Assembly: GCA_947476215.1 (NCBI GenBank)
Contig: CANJQI010000014.1
Location: 1-48,616, forward strand
DNA: 48,616 bases
Reading direction: 5' to 3'
Source: Betaproteobacteria bacterium
GTDB lineage: Bacteria > Pseudomonadota > Gammaproteobacteria > Burkholderiales > SG8-41
Notes under the pieces: generated by a model
What the model was told of the DNA's origin: nothing
Seen by the model: only the letters and a program-made list of their open reading frames with translations
The model's database searches: none
Part shown: piece after piece, positions 8,801 to 22,360 of the stretch
Position numbering within the stretch: the stretch's first letter is position 1
Layout: each line of letters begins with the position of its first letter
Program-made: the position numbers and the translations under genes

Positions 8801-9622
8801 CTAGTCACCGCGCAACAACTCGTTTATGCTGGTTTTTGCGCGGGTCTGAGCGTCCACGCGTTTTACGATGACAGCGCAGTAAAGGTTGCATTTGCCGTCT
8901 CCTGACGGCAGGCTGCCGGGAACCACCACGGACCCTGCGGGAATACGCCCGTAGATGGTTTCACCGCTGGCGCGGTCATAAATCCGGGTGCTGGCTCCGA
9001 CAAATACGCCCATCGAAATCACAGAACCCGCCTCCACCACCACGCCCTCCACGATCTCCGAGCGCGCACCGATAAAGCAATTGTCTTCAATGATGGTGGG
9101 ATTGGCCTGCAGTGGTTCCAACACTCCACCGATGCCCACGCCACCGGACAGGTGCACGTTTTTCCCGATTTGAGCGCACGACCCCACCGTCGCCCACGTG
9201 TCCACCATGGTGCCTTCGTCTACATACGCACCGATATTGACGTAGGAGGGCATTAACACCGCGTTCTTGCCGATGAACGCGCCGCGGCGCACCATGGCCG
9301 GCGGCACCACGCGGAATCCGCCGAGTGCAAAATCTTCGCGCGAGTAGCTGGCGAATTTGCTTGGCACCTTGTCGAAGTACTGGGTTGCCGCCCCAGCCAT
9401 CGGGACGTTGTCTTCCAGGCGAAATGACAGCAGCACGGCCTTCTTGACCCATTGATGCACGACCCAGGCGCCGTTTATCTTCTCGGCAACGCGCATTTTT
9501 CCCGCATCCAGACCCGCTATAACTTCGTTGACCGCAGCGCCGATTTTCGCGGGCGCGCTTCGTGGCGCCAAATCGGCGCGATTTTCCCAAGCCTGATCGA
9601 TGATGGTTTGCAGTTCGCTCAT
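8801..9622 (-). CDS. dapD: Tetrahydrodipicolinate N-succinyltransferase
   Basis: Transfers succinyl from succinyl-CoA to tetrahydrodipicolinate in the succinylase branch of lysine and meso-diaminopimelate synthesis. The 273-residue product has the DapD N-terminal helical domain followed by left-handed beta-helix hexapeptide repeats ([34 protein letters not shown]). Start set at ATG 9622 ([12 protein letters not shown]), since the longer track ORF adds 22 residues not typical of the family. It lies 17 bp downstream of dapC in the same direction, so the two form an operon for consecutive steps. Confidence 0.96.
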   Translation of the reverse strand: MSELQTIIDQAWENRADLAPRSAPAKIGAAVNEVIAGLDAGKMRVAEKINGAWVVHQWVKKAVLLSFRLEDNVPMAGAATQYFDKVPSKFASYSREDFALGGFRVVPPAMVRRGAFIGKNAVLMPSYVNIGAYVDEGTMVDTWATVGSCAQIGKNVHLSGGVGIGGVLEPLQANPTIIEDNCFIGARSEIVEGVVVEAGSVISMGVFVGASTRIYDRASGETIYGRIPAGSVVVPGSLPSGDGKCNLYCAVIVKRVDAQTRAKTSINELLRGD

Positions 9623-9639
9623 ATGAATTCCGTGGTTGG

Positions 9640-10833
9640 TTATTGATTTTTGATGAAATCCGCAATGCGCCGTGCGGCCTCGGTGCACTCGGCGGTCGAT
9701 GCCACCAGCGCGATGCGTATGAAATTCCTGCCCGGATTCACACCATGTGCTTCGCGCCCGAGGTAACTGCCTGGAAGCACGGTTACGTTATGGCACTGAT
9801 ACAGCTCGCGCGTGAATTCCGCATCGTCGCGCTTGATATTGACCCACAGGTAAAACGCGGCATCGGGCATGCTGACGTCGATAACGCCCGTCAGGATCGA
9901 CAGGGCGGCGGCAAATTTTTCGCGGTACAGGCGGCGGTTTTCGACAACATGGGCCTCATCTTTCCATGCGGCGATGCTCGCCTCGAATATCGGCGGACTC
10001 ATGGCGCTGCCATGATAAGTGCGGTAGAGCAGAAATTTCGCGAGCAGCTCGGCGTCACCGGCAACGAATCCCGAGCGCATGCCCGGCACGTTGGATCGTT
10101 TCGACAAGCTGGAAAATACGACCAATCGCGGATATCCGTCGCGGCCCAACTGTTGCGCGGCCTGCAGCGCGCCCAAGGGCGGTTGCGCCTCGTCAAAATA
10201 GATCTCGGAATAACATTCATCGGCTGCAATCACAAAGCCATATTGGTCGGACAGGTCGAATAACAGCTTCCACTCCGCAAGATTCATCACGCGCCCGGTT
10301 GGATTTCCGGGTGAACACACATAGACCAGCTGCGTGCGCTGCCACGTGGATGCGGGCAGTTGCGAGTAGACGAGCGTGAAATTATTTTCCGGCAGCATGT
10401 TGAGAAACTGCGGCGTGGCGCAACCGAGCAAGGCCGCGCCCTCATAGATTTGATAGAACGGGTTGGTAATCACCACCACCGGGTCGGCGCGCGAGCGGTC
10501 GAGTATCGCCTGCGCAAATGAAAACAACGCTTCGCGGCTGCCGTTTACCGGTATGATCTGGTTTTGCGCACTTATCTGTTTGAGTCCGTAGCGGCGCTTG
10601 AGCCAGTCCGCAATCGCAATACGCAGGCCTTCGCCGCCTAGCGTCGTGGGATACTTGGAGAGGCTTTCCAGGTTGTCAGCCAGCGCACGGCGGATGAATT
10701 CCGGTGTGGGGTGTTTGGGTTCGCCTATATACAGGCTAATCGGTGTTGCCTTGGGATCTGGCGTGACACCTTGCAGCAGGTCGGCGAGTTTCTGAAATGG
10801 ATAACTCTGCAGCCGGTCGAGATCGGGATTCAT
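9640..10833 (-). CDS. dapC: Succinyldiaminopimelate transaminase
   Basis: PLP-dependent class I/II aminotransferase converting N-succinyl-2-amino-6-ketopimelate to N-succinyl-LL-diaminopimelate. The 397 residues contain the aminotransferase substrate motif [12 protein letters not shown], the CSPGNPTG block, the [11 protein letters not shown] strand, and the PLP Lys in [17 protein letters not shown]. Placement directly upstream of dapD supports DapC over other class I transaminases such as ArgD. The ATG at 10833 is the family start ([19 protein letters not shown]). Divergent from the EamA transporter gene across a 40-bp gap. Confidence 0.94.
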   Translation of the reverse strand: MNPDLDRLQSYPFQKLADLLQGVTPDPKATPISLYIGEPKHPTPEFIRRALADNLESLSKYPTTLGGEGLRIAIADWLKRRYGLKQISAQNQIIPVNGSREALFSFAQAILDRSRADPVVVITNPFYQIYEGAALLGCATPQFLNMLPENNFTLVYSQLPASTWQRTQLVYVCSPGNPTGRVMNLAEWKLLFDLSDQYGFVIAADECYSEIYFDEAQPPLGALQAAQQLGRDGYPRLVVFSSLSKRSNVPGMRSGFVAGDAELLAKFLLYRTYHGSAMSPPIFEASIAAWKDEAHVVENRRLYREKFAAALSILTGVIDVSMPDAAFYLWVNIKRDDAEFTRELYQCHNVTVLPGSYLGREAHGVNPGRNFIRIALVASTAECTEAARRIADFIKNQ

Positions 10834-10873
10834 TGTGGCCTATCGGTGAAACCATGATTATAAAGGGGTTGCG

Positions 10874-11803
10874 GTGCAATTCACAAAATTGATGCCGGTC
10901 GCGGCGCTGCTGACCGGTGCCACCGTTTGGGGGTTGATCTGGTTCCCATTCCGCGCCCTCGATTCCTCGGGCGTCAGCGGCCAGGAAGCGGTGACGATAA
11001 CTTATCTGTGTGCGCTGGTGCTGGGCACCTTGTTGTACCGGCGTGAATTGGGGATGGCGCGATGCTCATGGACACTGGCAGGCATAGCGCTCACGGCCGG
11101 CTGGGCCAATGTTGGTTTCATGCTGGGCGCGGTGTATGGCGACGTAATGCGCGTGGTGTTGCTGTTTTACCTCGCTCCGGCATGGACGGTGCTCTTTGCG
11201 CAGTTACTGCTCGATGAAACGCTGAGTCGGATCGGGTGCGGACTGATGGCCATCGCGTTTGCAGGTGCGCTCATCGTGTTGTGGCAGCCGCAAATGGGAT
11301 GGCCTTTTCCGCGCTCCACCGCGGAGTGGTGCGGACTATCAGCCGGCGTCGCGTTCGCGCTTTCGAATGTGCTCGCGCGCCGCGCGAGTCAGGTACCTAT
11401 CTCCTTGAAAGTGCTTGCAGTCTTCGCGGGCGGCGTGTTCTTCGGTGCCATTGCCACGGCCGCGACGCATGCCGGACGACCGCTGTTCGCCTGGACTTCA
11501 TCCGCCGGATTGACCGGTTTGCTGCTCCTGCTGTCGTTGGTGATGCTGTGCGTCAATGTCGCGGTCCAGTTCGGGCTGTCTCGCATCGCGGCAAATCGTG
11601 CCATCGTGATATATCTTTTTGAGCTGGTGGTGACCGCGGTATCGACGTGGTTGCTGCTCGACGAAGTGTTGACGCTGCGCGAGTGGTGCGGTGGCGCGAT
11701 GATCGTCGTCGCCGGACTGTATTCGGATCGAATGTCCACTCAAGCCGGCCCGCGGGCGGACTCTAGCGCACGCTGCGCTGCGCCGGCAACGAATCGAGAC
11801 TGA
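10874..11803 (+). CDS. EamA/DMT-family membrane transporter
   Basis: Predicted inner-membrane metabolite exporter of the drug/metabolite superfamily. The 309-residue product has about ten hydrophobic segments arranged as two EamA repeats; the first starts [20 protein letters not shown] and the second with [22 protein letters not shown]. The second repeat ends with the family's [16 protein letters not shown] feature. The start is a GTG preceded by AAGGGG. The substrate cannot be deduced. Its 3' end overlaps queF by 41 bp in convergent orientation. Confidence 0.88.
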   Translation: MQFTKLMPVAALLTGATVWGLIWFPFRALDSSGVSGQEAVTITYLCALVLGTLLYRRELGMARCSWTLAGIALTAGWANVGFMLGAVYGDVMRVVLLFYLAPAWTVLFAQLLLDETLSRIGCGLMAIAFAGALIVLWQPQMGWPFPRSTAEWCGLSAGVAFALSNVLARRASQVPISLKVLAVFAGGVFFGAIATAATHAGRPLFAWTSSAGLTGLLLLLSLVMLCVNVAVQFGLSRIAANRAIVIYLFELVVTAVSTWLLLDEVLTLREWCGGAMIVVAGLYSDRMSTQAGPRADSSARCAAPATNRD

Positions 11804-12179
11804 CGGTGGCCTGCGGCCGCCAGCCTTTCTTGCGATGTTCCGCCACCACGGTTGTGAAAATTCCGCCGCGCACAAAAAACTTCGCCGTTAACCGCATGAA
11901 GCGCGGCCGTGTAGCCGCCGCGAGATCATCGAGCATGCGATTCGTGACTGCCTCATGGAATGCACCCTGATTGCGATACGACCACACATATAGCTTGAGG
12001 CTCTTAAGCTCCACGCACATGCGGTCGGGCACATAGTCGAGATAAAGTGTTGCGAAATCGGGCTGGCCTGTCTTGGGGCACAGGCACGTAAACTCCGGTA
12101 TTTCCATGTGAATCCGATAGTCGCGTCGGGGCGTTGGGTTCGGAAAGGTATCGAGTTCGGCGGCGGGCTTGGAGGGCAT
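11763..12179 (-). CDS. queF: NADPH-dependent preQ0 reductase QueF
   Basis: Reduces the nitrile of 7-cyano-7-deazaguanine to preQ1, the last free-base step of queuosine tRNA modification. The 138 residues fit the short, unimodular QueF type. The active-site block [17 protein letters not shown] holds the catalytic Cys and Asp, and VELKSLKLY the QueF signature with the substrate-binding Glu. The other queuosine genes are not in the window. It is divergent from smc across a ~80-bp AT-rich gap and convergent with the EamA gene. Confidence 0.96.
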   Translation of the reverse strand: MPSKPAAELDTFPNPTPRRDYRIHMEIPEFTCLCPKTGQPDFATLYLDYVPDRMCVELKSLKLYVWSYRNQGAFHEAVTNRMLDDLAAATRPRFMRLTAKFFVRGGIFTTVVAEHRKKGWRPQATVSLDSLPAQRSVR

Positions 12180-12258
12180 TAGGGCGGTGTGGACAATTCG
12201 GTTAAAATATCTAGCTGAAATTCAGTTCGCATTATAACTCTGCCCGGCAAAGATCAAA

Positions 12259-15200
12259 TTGCGTCTCACAGAAATCAAGCTTGCAGGATTCAAGTCTTTC
12301 GTAGATCCCACACACATCCCCGTACCCGGCCAACTGGTCGCCATCGTCGGGCCCAATGGGTGCGGAAAGTCCAACATCATCGACGCCGTGCGCTGGGTAC
12401 TCGGCGAATCTTCCGCGCGGCATTTGCGCGGCGAAACGATGCAGGATGTGTTGTTCAACGGTTCGGGGAACCGCCAGCCGGTCAATCGCGCCAGCGTTGA
12501 GCTGCTGTTCGACAACAGTCTGGGCAAGGCCGGCGGGCAGTGGGCCAATTATGCCGAGATCTCGGTTAAACGGGTGCTCGAAAGGGACGGTGACTCCTCG
12601 TATTACCTGAACAACACGCACGTGCGGCGGCGCGATATCGCCGACATATTTCTCGGGACCGGCGTAGGCGCCCGCGCTTATGCCATCATAGAGCAGGGCA
12701 TGATTTCCCGCATCATCGAAGCGAAGCCCGAGGAATTGCGCGTGTTTCTCGAGGAGGCGGCGGGAATCTCCAAATACCGCGAACGGCGGCGCGAGACAGA
12801 GTCGCGGCTGGCGGATACCCGCGAGAACCTGCTGCGTGTCGAGGACATCCGCATGGAACTCGACAAACAGCTCGTGCATCTGGGCGAACAGGCGCAAGTC
12901 GCCAAGCAGTATCACGCATTGCAGGCACAACTGCAGAATACACAGCATCTGTTGTGGTTCCAGAAAAAACGCGAGGCGGGGAATGCTCGCGAGCGGTGCG
13001 TCCGTGATATCGACAAGCTGGGCGTGGAACTCGAAGCGCAGACCGCGCGCATGCGCGAGACGGAGCGCGTGCTCGAGGAATTGCGCGAGCAACATCATGC
13101 GGCGGGCGAAGCAGTTCATGTGGCGCAAGGCAGTTTGTATGAAACCAACGCTGAGTTTTCGCGTCTACAGCAACAGATACAGCACGTGCGCGAGAACCGT
13201 CAGCGCATAGATGCACAGCTGGTATCGTTGCGCAATCAGCTGCAGCAGGGTGAGTTGCAGTTGCAGACACAGCACGCCGGCATGGAAGAGTGGCGGCAGG
13301 AGCAGGAGCGTGCGCGTGAGCGCAGCGAGGAGACTCAGGCGGCGCTCGCCGGCGATTCGGAAATGATGCCGCTCGCCGAGGAGTACTTTCGCGCCAGCCA
13401 GCAGCAGCGCGATGCGCTGCGCCAGACAGTGGCGGAAAATGCACGGGCTTTGCAACTCGAGCAAACTCGTTGTGAGCACGCGCAGAGGGTGCTATCGCAG
13501 CTTGCGCAGCGCGAGCTGCGGCTGCGCGACGAGCAAGCCGGGTTGCTGCTGCCGGACGGGGTAGAGATTGAGCGCTTCAACACCGAGATTGCACATCTGG
13601 AGTCGCAGCAGCTGCAACAACGCAGACTGCTGGATGAGGAGGAGGTGCGTATACCGCATCTGGAACAGGTGTTGCGCGAGCGGAAATCCGCGGTGGATGA
13701 GGCCGCCCAGCAGGTGACCGCGGTGCAGGCACGCATCCTTGCACTAACCCAGGTTCAGGACCGGATAGCGCGCAGCGAACATATGCACGGATGGCTGGAG
13801 TCGCATGGGCTCAGCAGCGCACGGCACTTGTGGCAGGACGTCGAGATCGAGGCCGGATGGGAAGACGCGCTCGAAGCCGTACTGCGCGAACGGTTGAACG
13901 GCATCGGTCTGGGCAACCTCGCGCAGGCGGAGCCGTGGCTGACGGACAGTCCGCCAGGCAAGATGACCGTTTATACCGCCGGCAACACCGCGGTGGACCG
14001 CGGATCGCCGCTCAACGGCATGGAGCCGCTGGCGGCCTTTGTGCGTTGCAAGGACAACGCTGCTGCGTGCGCACTCAACGACTGGCTGGATCAGGTCTTT
14101 GTTGTCAGGGACCGGCACGAAGGGTTGACACGTGCCGGAGATTTGCCCGCCGGTGCGCTGCTGGTGTCTCCGGATGGCCATATCTATACCCGCCATAGCG
14201 TCAGCTTTCACGCGCCGGATTCGGAGCTACACGGTGTCTTGTCCCGGCAGCGCGAAATCGAGCAACTGACGATCAATCTGGCGCAGGAGCAGGCGCACCT
14301 CGCCGAACGCAGGACCGAATATACCGCCGCCGAGCAGGCGTTCGAAAATGGCAAGAGTGCGCTCAATGAGCTGCGCATAGGCGTCGAAGACGTTCAGCGT
14401 AGACGCCACGAATCTCAACTCGCGGTCATCAGACTCTCCGAGCAGGCGCAGCGCGTCACTCAGCGCGGCGCGCAAATTGCGGCGGAACTCGCGGAAATCG
14501 AAACCCTTGCGACGCAGGACCGCACGGTGCATGAAGCCGCGCAAGCCGCCGCGGATGGGCACGAGCAGCAGTGCATCGAGTTGCAGCGGCTGCTGGAAGA
14601 CGCGGCGACAAAATTCCTGCAGTCGGAGGCCGCGCTCAGGGAGCAGAGATCGGCGCTGGTGCAGGCCGAACGAACGACACACGAGGCGCAGTTCCATCTC
14701 AAGACCTGTGCCGCGAAAATCGCCGAGATCGAGAACTCCGTAAAACTGATCGTGGACGGCGTAAACACGGTCAGGGAAGGCATTGCGCAACGCGAACAGG
14801 ATCTCGTGGGGCTTGATGAATCACCACTGTTGGTCGAGCTAGACGGCGTCATGATCTTGCGCGCGCAGAAGGAACAGGCACTGGCAGCGGCACGCGACAC
14901 CTTGGAATCGCGTGAAACCGAACAGCGGCGGCTGGAGCAGGAACGGGTCTCCATAGAAGAGAATCTGGTGCCGATCCGCGAGCGCATTGGTGAAGTCAGG
15001 CTGAAAGAACAGGAGGCGCGCCTCACGGAAGAGCAGTATGCCCAGCAACTTGGGGAGTCCGGGGCCGATGAGCAGGAACTCGAATTGCAGATCGAGAAGG
15101 GCAAACGCTCAGGCGCGCTGCAGGCGGATATCACGCGCCTGGCGGCGGAGATCAGTGCGCTGGGCGCGGTAAATCTGGCGGCGCTTGAAGAACTGGATAC

Positions 15201-15780
15201 GTCACAGCAGCGCAAAAACTATCTCGACGCCCAATACCTGGACCTGAACCAGGCATTGACGACACTGGATGATGCCATACGCCGCATCGATCGCGAGACG
15301 CGTGAGAGGCTGCAGCATACGTTTGACGAGGTCAATCGGCACTTCGGGCAGTTGTTTCCCTCGCTGTTTGGCGGCGGCCAGGCCAAGCTGGTGCTGAGCG
15401 GCGAAGAAATCCTGGATGGCGGCGTGCAGGTCGTTGCGCAGCCACCCGGCAAGAAGAACAGTTCCATACACCTGCTGTCGGGTGGCGAGAAAGCGCTGAC
15501 GGCCTTGTCGCTGGTATTCGCGATGTTCCAGCTCAATCCCGCGCCATTCTGTCTGCTGGATGAGGTCGACGCGCCGCTAGATGACAGCAACACGGTGCGA
15601 TTCTGCGATCTGGTCAAGCAGATGTCGGCGCATTCGCAGTTCCTGTATATCAGCCACAACAAGATTACGATGGAAATCGCCAATCAGCTGATCGGAATTA
15701 CCATGCAGGAGGCGGGTGTGTCGCGTGTCGTGTCCGTGGATATCGAAGAGGCCATGAAGCTTGCCGAGGAAGTGGCGTAA
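12259..15780 (+). CDS. smc: Chromosome segregation protein SMC
   Basis: Condensin ATPase that organises and separates the chromosome. The 1173-residue protein has an N-terminal ATP head with Walker A VGPNGCGKSNIIDAVRWVLG, long Gln/Glu/Arg-rich coiled coils (about 165-500 and 660-1000), a central hinge (about 500-660) and a C-terminal head with the ABC signature LSGGEKALTALSL and Walker B LLDEVDAPLDD. The start appears to be TTG at 12259 (L in the native frame, MRLTEIKLAGFKSFVDPT), since the family begins exactly here. Followed 6 nt later by zipA. ScpA/ScpB are not in the window. Confidence 0.96.
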   Translation: MRLTEIKLAGFKSFVDPTHIPVPGQLVAIVGPNGCGKSNIIDAVRWVLGESSARHLRGETMQDVLFNGSGNRQPVNRASVELLFDNSLGKAGGQWANYAEISVKRVLERDGDSSYYLNNTHVRRRDIADIFLGTGVGARAYAIIEQGMISRIIEAKPEELRVFLEEAAGISKYRERRRETESRLADTRENLLRVEDIRMELDKQLVHLGEQAQVAKQYHALQAQLQNTQHLLWFQKKREAGNARERCVRDIDKLGVELEAQTARMRETERVLEELREQHHAAGEAVHVAQGSLYETNAEFSRLQQQIQHVRENRQRIDAQLVSLRNQLQQGELQLQTQHAGMEEWRQEQERARERSEETQAALAGDSEMMPLAEEYFRASQQQRDALRQTVAENARALQLEQTRCEHAQRVLSQLAQRELRLRDEQAGLLLPDGVEIERFNTEIAHLESQQLQQRRLLDEEEVRIPHLEQVLRERKSAVDEAAQQVTAVQARILALTQVQDRIARSEHMHGWLESHGLSSARHLWQDVEIEAGWEDALEAVLRERLNGIGLGNLAQAEPWLTDSPPGKMTVYTAGNTAVDRGSPLNGMEPLAAFVRCKDNAAACALNDWLDQVFVVRDRHEGLTRAGDLPAGALLVSPDGHIYTRHSVSFHAPDSELHGVLSRQREIEQLTINLAQEQAHLAERRTEYTAAEQAFENGKSALNELRIGVEDVQRRRHESQLAVIRLSEQAQRVTQRGAQIAAELAEIETLATQDRTVHEAAQAAADGHEQQCIELQRLLEDAATKFLQSEAALREQRSALVQAERTTHEAQFHLKTCAAKIAEIENSVKLIVDGVNTVREGIAQREQDLVGLDESPLLVELDGVMILRAQKEQALAAARDTLESRETEQRRLEQERVSIEENLVPIRERIGEVRLKEQEARLTEEQYAQQLGESGADEQELELQIEKGKRSGALQADITRLAAEISALGAVNLAALEELDTSQQRKNYLDAQYLDLNQALTTLDDAIRRIDRETRERLQHTFDEVNRHFGQLFPSLFGGGQAKLVLSGEEILDGGVQVVAQPPGKKNSSIHLLSGGEKALTALSLVFAMFQLNPAPFCLLDEVDAPLDDSNTVRFCDLVKQMSAHSQFLYISHNKITMEIANQLIGITMQEAGVSRVVSVDIEEAMKLAEEVA

Positions 15781-15786
15781 TCGCGC

Positions 15787-18884
<3,098 letters not shown>

Positions 18885-18891
18885 GGACACG

Positions 18892-19764
18892 ATGAATGGC
18901 ATAACAAAAGCGGTGTTTCCGGTGGCCGGCATGGGTACGCGGTTTCTGCCGGCAACCAAGGCGAGCCCGAAGGAAATGTTGCCGGTGGTGGACAAGCCGT
19001 TGATTCAATACGCGGTCGAGGAAGCGGTTGCCGCCGGCATCACCGAACTCGTGTTTATCACGGGGCGCGGCAAGCGCGCGATCGAAGACCACTTTGACAT
19101 GGCGTTCGAGGTCGAGTCGGATCTCGCGACCCGCGGCAAACACGACATGCTGGCTATGGTACGCAACATCACTCCGCGCCACGTTAAATGTATTTATCTG
19201 CGCCAGCAGCAGCCGCTGGGTCTGGGGCACGCCGTGCTGTGTGCACAGTCGGTGATAGGCGACAACCCGTTTGCCGTGATACTTGCGGATGACTTGATAG
19301 ACGCCAAGCCACCGGTCATGAAGCAGATGGTGGACGTCTATCGGGAAAAACGCTGCGCCCTTTTGGGAGTGCAAAAAGTGGCGCGCGCCGACACACGCCA
19401 GTACGGGATCATCAAACCGGGGCGGTGCACCGGCAAGCTGTATGCGGTGGAAAGCATGGTCGAGAAACCAAAACCGGAAAAGGCCCCGTCGATGCTCGGT
19501 GTCGTCGGTCGATACATACTGACACCGCGCATATTTCATCATTTGCAACGGGTGCAAGCCGGCGCCGGTGGAGAAATTCAGTTGACCGACGGCATCGCCG
19601 CATTAATTTCCGAAGAACCGCTGTTCGCCTATCAGTTCGACGGAATTCGTTACGACTGCGGCAGCAAGATCGGCTATCTTAAGGCTAACGTAGCCTATGG
19701 CCTCAAACACCCCGAGACTGGCCGCGCCTTTTCCTCCTATATCAAAAGCTTACGGAATAAATAA
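18892..19764 (+). CDS. galU: UTP-glucose-1-phosphate uridylyltransferase
   Basis: Makes UDP-glucose from UTP and glucose-1-phosphate for cell-envelope and polysaccharide synthesis. The 290-residue product begins with the nucleotidyltransferase signature [20 protein letters not shown] and contains [19 protein letters not shown] and [12 protein letters not shown]. The start is set at ATG 18892 with GAGGACAC upstream; the track ORF adds 59 spurious residues that overlap ligA. It lies 7 bp after ligA and 9 bp before hpt, so these genes may be cotranscribed. Confidence 0.96.
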   Translation: MNGITKAVFPVAGMGTRFLPATKASPKEMLPVVDKPLIQYAVEEAVAAGITELVFITGRGKRAIEDHFDMAFEVESDLATRGKHDMLAMVRNITPRHVKCIYLRQQQPLGLGHAVLCAQSVIGDNPFAVILADDLIDAKPPVMKQMVDVYREKRCALLGVQKVARADTRQYGIIKPGRCTGKLYAVESMVEKPKPEKAPSMLGVVGRYILTPRIFHHLQRVQAGAGGEIQLTDGIAALISEEPLFAYQFDGIRYDCGSKIGYLKANVAYGLKHPETGRAFSSYIKSLRNK

Positions 19765-19773
19765 GGAGACGCT

Positions 19774-20322
19774 GTGCTCGCGACGGCAGAGGTGAGGGAA
19801 GTGCTCAAGGACGCCGAGTTGGTGTGTTCGGCGGAATGCGTGACACAGACTGTGCAACGCGTGGCGCATGAAATCGCTCAGACACTGGCTGGCGAATACC
19901 CGCTGGTATTGAGCGTCATGGGCGGTGCGGTTGTGTTCAGCGGCCATTTGTTGCCGCAGCTGAATTTTCCACTGAGCTTCGACTACCTGCACGTGACGCG
20001 CTATGGACAGGCGATTCGTGGCGGCGAGATCGAGTGGAAGGTCTTTCCGGACACAGAGATTTCAGGGCGTACCGTACTGGTGGTGGACGATATTCTGGAC
20101 GAAGGACATACGATGACGGCGATCCGAGAACGCGTCCTCAACGGCGGCGCAAAGCGGTTTTGTTCCGCGGTGCTTGTCGACAAAGACCTCGGCAAAAGCA
20201 AGCCGATCACGGCCGACTTTGTGGGTATTCGGTTACCCAATCGCTATCTGTTCGGCTTTGGCATGGACGTACGAGGTGCATGGCGCAACCTGCCTGCGAT
20301 ATACGCGCTGAAGGGGCAGTGA
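19774..20322 (+). CDS. hpt: Hypoxanthine-guanine phosphoribosyltransferase
   Basis: Purine salvage enzyme that joins hypoxanthine or guanine to PRPP. The 182 residues show the PRPP-binding motif VVDDILDEGHTMTAI, the N-terminal VMGGAVVFSGHLL loop and the base-binding VGIRLPNRYLFGFGMD. The start is GTG, served by a strong AAGGAG. It lies upstream of mtnP, whose product releases hypoxanthine, so the two may work in sequence (inference). A heptad repeat array separates them. Confidence 0.9.
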   Translation: MLATAEVREVLKDAELVCSAECVTQTVQRVAHEIAQTLAGEYPLVLSVMGGAVVFSGHLLPQLNFPLSFDYLHVTRYGQAIRGGEIEWKVFPDTEISGRTVLVVDDILDEGHTMTAIRERVLNGGAKRFCSAVLVDKDLGKSKPITADFVGIRLPNRYLFGFGMDVRGAWRNLPAIYALKGQ

Positions 20323-20373
20323 TGAGTGCGGAATGCAAAGTGCAAAGTGTAAAGCGCGAAATGCCGAGTGCGG
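20319..20373. repeat. Tandem degenerate 7-bp repeat after hpt
   Basis: Eight tandem heptads can be read: GTGATGA, GTGCGGA, ATGCAAA, GTGCAAA, GTGTAAA, GCGCGAA, ATGCCGA, GTGCGG. They have a shared period of 7 but a different consensus (about GTGCAAA) from the GGTAAGC type near dnaX. The first unit overlaps the hpt stop. There is no inverted partner arm nearby. The array lies in the 121-bp gap before mtnP; nothing else was recognised in that gap. Confidence 0.75.
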
Positions 20374-20443
20374 CGCGTATACTTCTGTTCAATGCCTCGG
20401 CACATCGTGGTGACGGTTCGGTCGCTTCGCAATCTTTGCTGTC

Positions 20444-21190
20444 ATGCTAGCCATTATAGGAGGGAGCGGACTGGCAGGATTGCATGGTCTTGTGGTCAAC
20501 CGCCGGCAGACCGTGAGCACTCCGTACGGCGAACCGTCGAGCGAGCTGGTTTTTGGCAATCTAGCCGGGCATGACGTATTATTTTTGGCGCGTCATGGTA
20601 CTGGCCACACCATACCTCCACACCAGATCAACTATCGGGCGAACATCTGGGCATTGAACGCGCAGGGGGTTAAAAGCATGGTGGCGATAGCCACGGTCGG
20701 CGGCATCCGTGGCGATCTCGCGCCGGGTTTAATTTCAATTCCGGATCAGATACTGGACTACACCCACGGCCGCGAGGCAACTTTTTTCACGCAGGAAGAC
20801 CGTGGATTACGGCACATTGATTTCACCATGCCTTATTGTGGGCAGATGCGAACCGCGTGCTTGGCGGCGGCGGAGGACGCCGGGGTCAGCGTGTTCGATG
20901 GCGGCACCTACGCCACGACGCAGGGGCCGCGTCTCGAAACGGCCGCGGAAATCATCCGCCTTGAGCGTGACGGTGCGGACATGGTTGGTATGACCGGGAT
21001 GCCGGAAGCGGTATTGGCCAGGGAGTTGGACTTGTCTTACGCGGCCATTGTAGTCACCGCGAATCACGCCGCCGGTAAGGCCAGCAGCCGGCATGGAATT
21101 GCAATGGAAGAAATGAAAAAAGTCATGCATAAGGCGATGGATAAAGTGCAATTGATACTTGTGAAACTGGCGGCTCGTGATGGCGATTAG
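20444..21190 (+). CDS. mtnP: S-methyl-5'-thioinosine phosphorylase (MTAP/PNP family)
   Basis: Phosphorolytic nucleosidase that cleaves a methylthio-nucleoside in methionine/purine salvage. The 248-residue product begins IIGGSGL, has the ribose/phosphate sites [32 protein letters not shown] and the family signature [16 protein letters not shown], and ends with [18 protein letters not shown]. The proteobacterial branch of this family (PA3004-like) prefers methylthioinosine; the exact substrate (inosine or adenosine form) is inferred. It overlaps the start of def by 11 bp. Confidence 0.85.
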   Translation: MLAIIGGSGLAGLHGLVVNRRQTVSTPYGEPSSELVFGNLAGHDVLFLARHGTGHTIPPHQINYRANIWALNAQGVKSMVAIATVGGIRGDLAPGLISIPDQILDYTHGREATFFTQEDRGLRHIDFTMPYCGQMRTACLAAAEDAGVSVFDGGTYATTQGPRLETAAEIIRLERDGADMVGMTGMPEAVLARELDLSYAAIVVTANHAAGKASSRHGIAMEEMKKVMHKAMDKVQLILVKLAARDGD

Positions 21191-21713
21191 GGAAGTGTTG
21201 CGCATGGGCGATCCGCGCCTCCTGGAGCAAGCTCGCTCGGTGGAGCAATTTGACACCGCGGACCTGCATGCGCTGCTCAAGGATATGGACGACACCATGA
21301 AGGTGCTCGACGGCGCCGGTCTTGCCGCACCGCAGATCGGCGTCGGTCTGCAGGTGGTCATATTCGGTATGGATCAAAATCCCCGCTATCCGGATGCCGA
21401 AGCGGTGCCGAAAACCATACTGATCAACCCCACATTGACACAGATCGATGACGAAATGGAGGATGCGTGGGAGGGGTGTCTGTCGGTACCGGGGATGCGC
21501 GGTGTCGTGCCGCGCTACAAGCGGTTGCGCTACCGGGGTTGCGATCAGTACGGCGTGGTGATAGACCGCACGGTTGAGGGTTTCCATGCGCGTGTGGTGC
21601 AACACGAGTGCGACCACTTATTCGGTGTGCTTTACCCGATGCGCATACGAGATTTCAGGCAGTTTGGATTTGCGGACGTATTGTTCCCGGATGCGCCGGT
21701 AAATGATGACTGA
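21180..21713 (+). CDS. def: Peptide deformylase
   Basis: Metalloenzyme that removes the formyl group from nascent proteins. All three motifs are present in the 177 residues: [23 protein letters not shown] and HECDHLFG, giving the Cys and two His metal ligands and the catalytic Glu. The ATG at 21180 is preferred over the adjacent GTG at 21177. It overlaps mtnP and is the last of the housekeeping genes before the accessory region. It is probably an additional copy to the def usually found beside fmt (not in window; inference). Confidence 0.95.
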   Translation: MAIREVLRMGDPRLLEQARSVEQFDTADLHALLKDMDDTMKVLDGAGLAAPQIGVGLQVVIFGMDQNPRYPDAEAVPKTILINPTLTQIDDEMEDAWEGCLSVPGMRGVVPRYKRLRYRGCDQYGVVIDRTVEGFHARVVQHECDHLFGVLYPMRIRDFRQFGFADVLFPDAPVNDD

Positions 21714-21814
21714 GTCGCGGACCGGCGGAATGGCTTGACGGCTTCGTAAGTATTTTTTATAAAACACTATTTCTATAGTTTGCAGTGTTGGCTGGGGGCG
21801 CCAGGCCGCCATCT

Positions 21815-22235
21815 TCATTCGAGGCAAATGCCGGCGTCCTTGATCAGTTTCCCTCACACGGTCATCTCTGATTTGATGGCGGCGGCAAAGACTTCAGGAG
21901 CACTGCCGACACCTTCTATGTCGGCATTCAGAAATCGCTCCTTGATATCCGGAAGGCTGAACAATTTTACGGTTTCCTGGTTAAGCCGGTTAATCAGCGC
22001 AGCAGGGATCTTGGCAGGCGCAAATATGCCGTGCGTATTGATGGACTCATAGCCCGGCAGTCCCGTCGCCGATATCGTAGGCAAGCCTGGAACCGGCGCC
22101 GAGGGTTGCGCGCTGGTGACGGCCAGGGCACGCAGTCGACCGGCCTTGACGTGCGGCGTGCCGGCTGCCGTGGTGATGAACATGATCTGCATCTGGCCGT
22201 TGATCATACATTCGCATCTGAACTCCTTCGTATTC
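21815..22235 (-). pseudogene. Decayed remnant of a TTT (TctC/Bug) binding protein
   Basis: Only the C-terminal half of a Bug-family periplasmic binding protein survives: from INGQMQIMF through PHVKAGRLRALAVTSAQPSA, PGLPTISATGLPGYE and IFAPAKIPAALINRL. After KSEMTV the frame hits a TGA and then continues in the same frame as GKLIKDAGICLE to a normal family end at 21815, so there is also an in-frame nonsense codon. The N-terminal half and signal peptide are missing. Intact paralogues lie a few kb to the right. Confidence 0.88.
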
Positions 22236-22360
22236 AACCGGTTGAACATGGCCACGAAAATAATGACGTGCAATCTGCAAGCCGGGAACATGCGAGCTTG
22301 CTGCTATAATTTTTGTGCATGGCTTGAGTATGTCACAACAAATATAGAGCGAGATTTCGG

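Noticed and set aside
12232-13128. 298-codon ORF opposite smc
   Set aside because: Shadow of the SMC head and coiled coil; low-complexity composition.
21854-21856. In-frame TGA in the Bug remnant as another selenocysteine codon
   Set aside because: No U-x-x-C motif, no stem-loop at the right spacing, the gene lacks its N-terminal half, and intact paralogues have Leu or similar there; a nonsense mutation is simpler.
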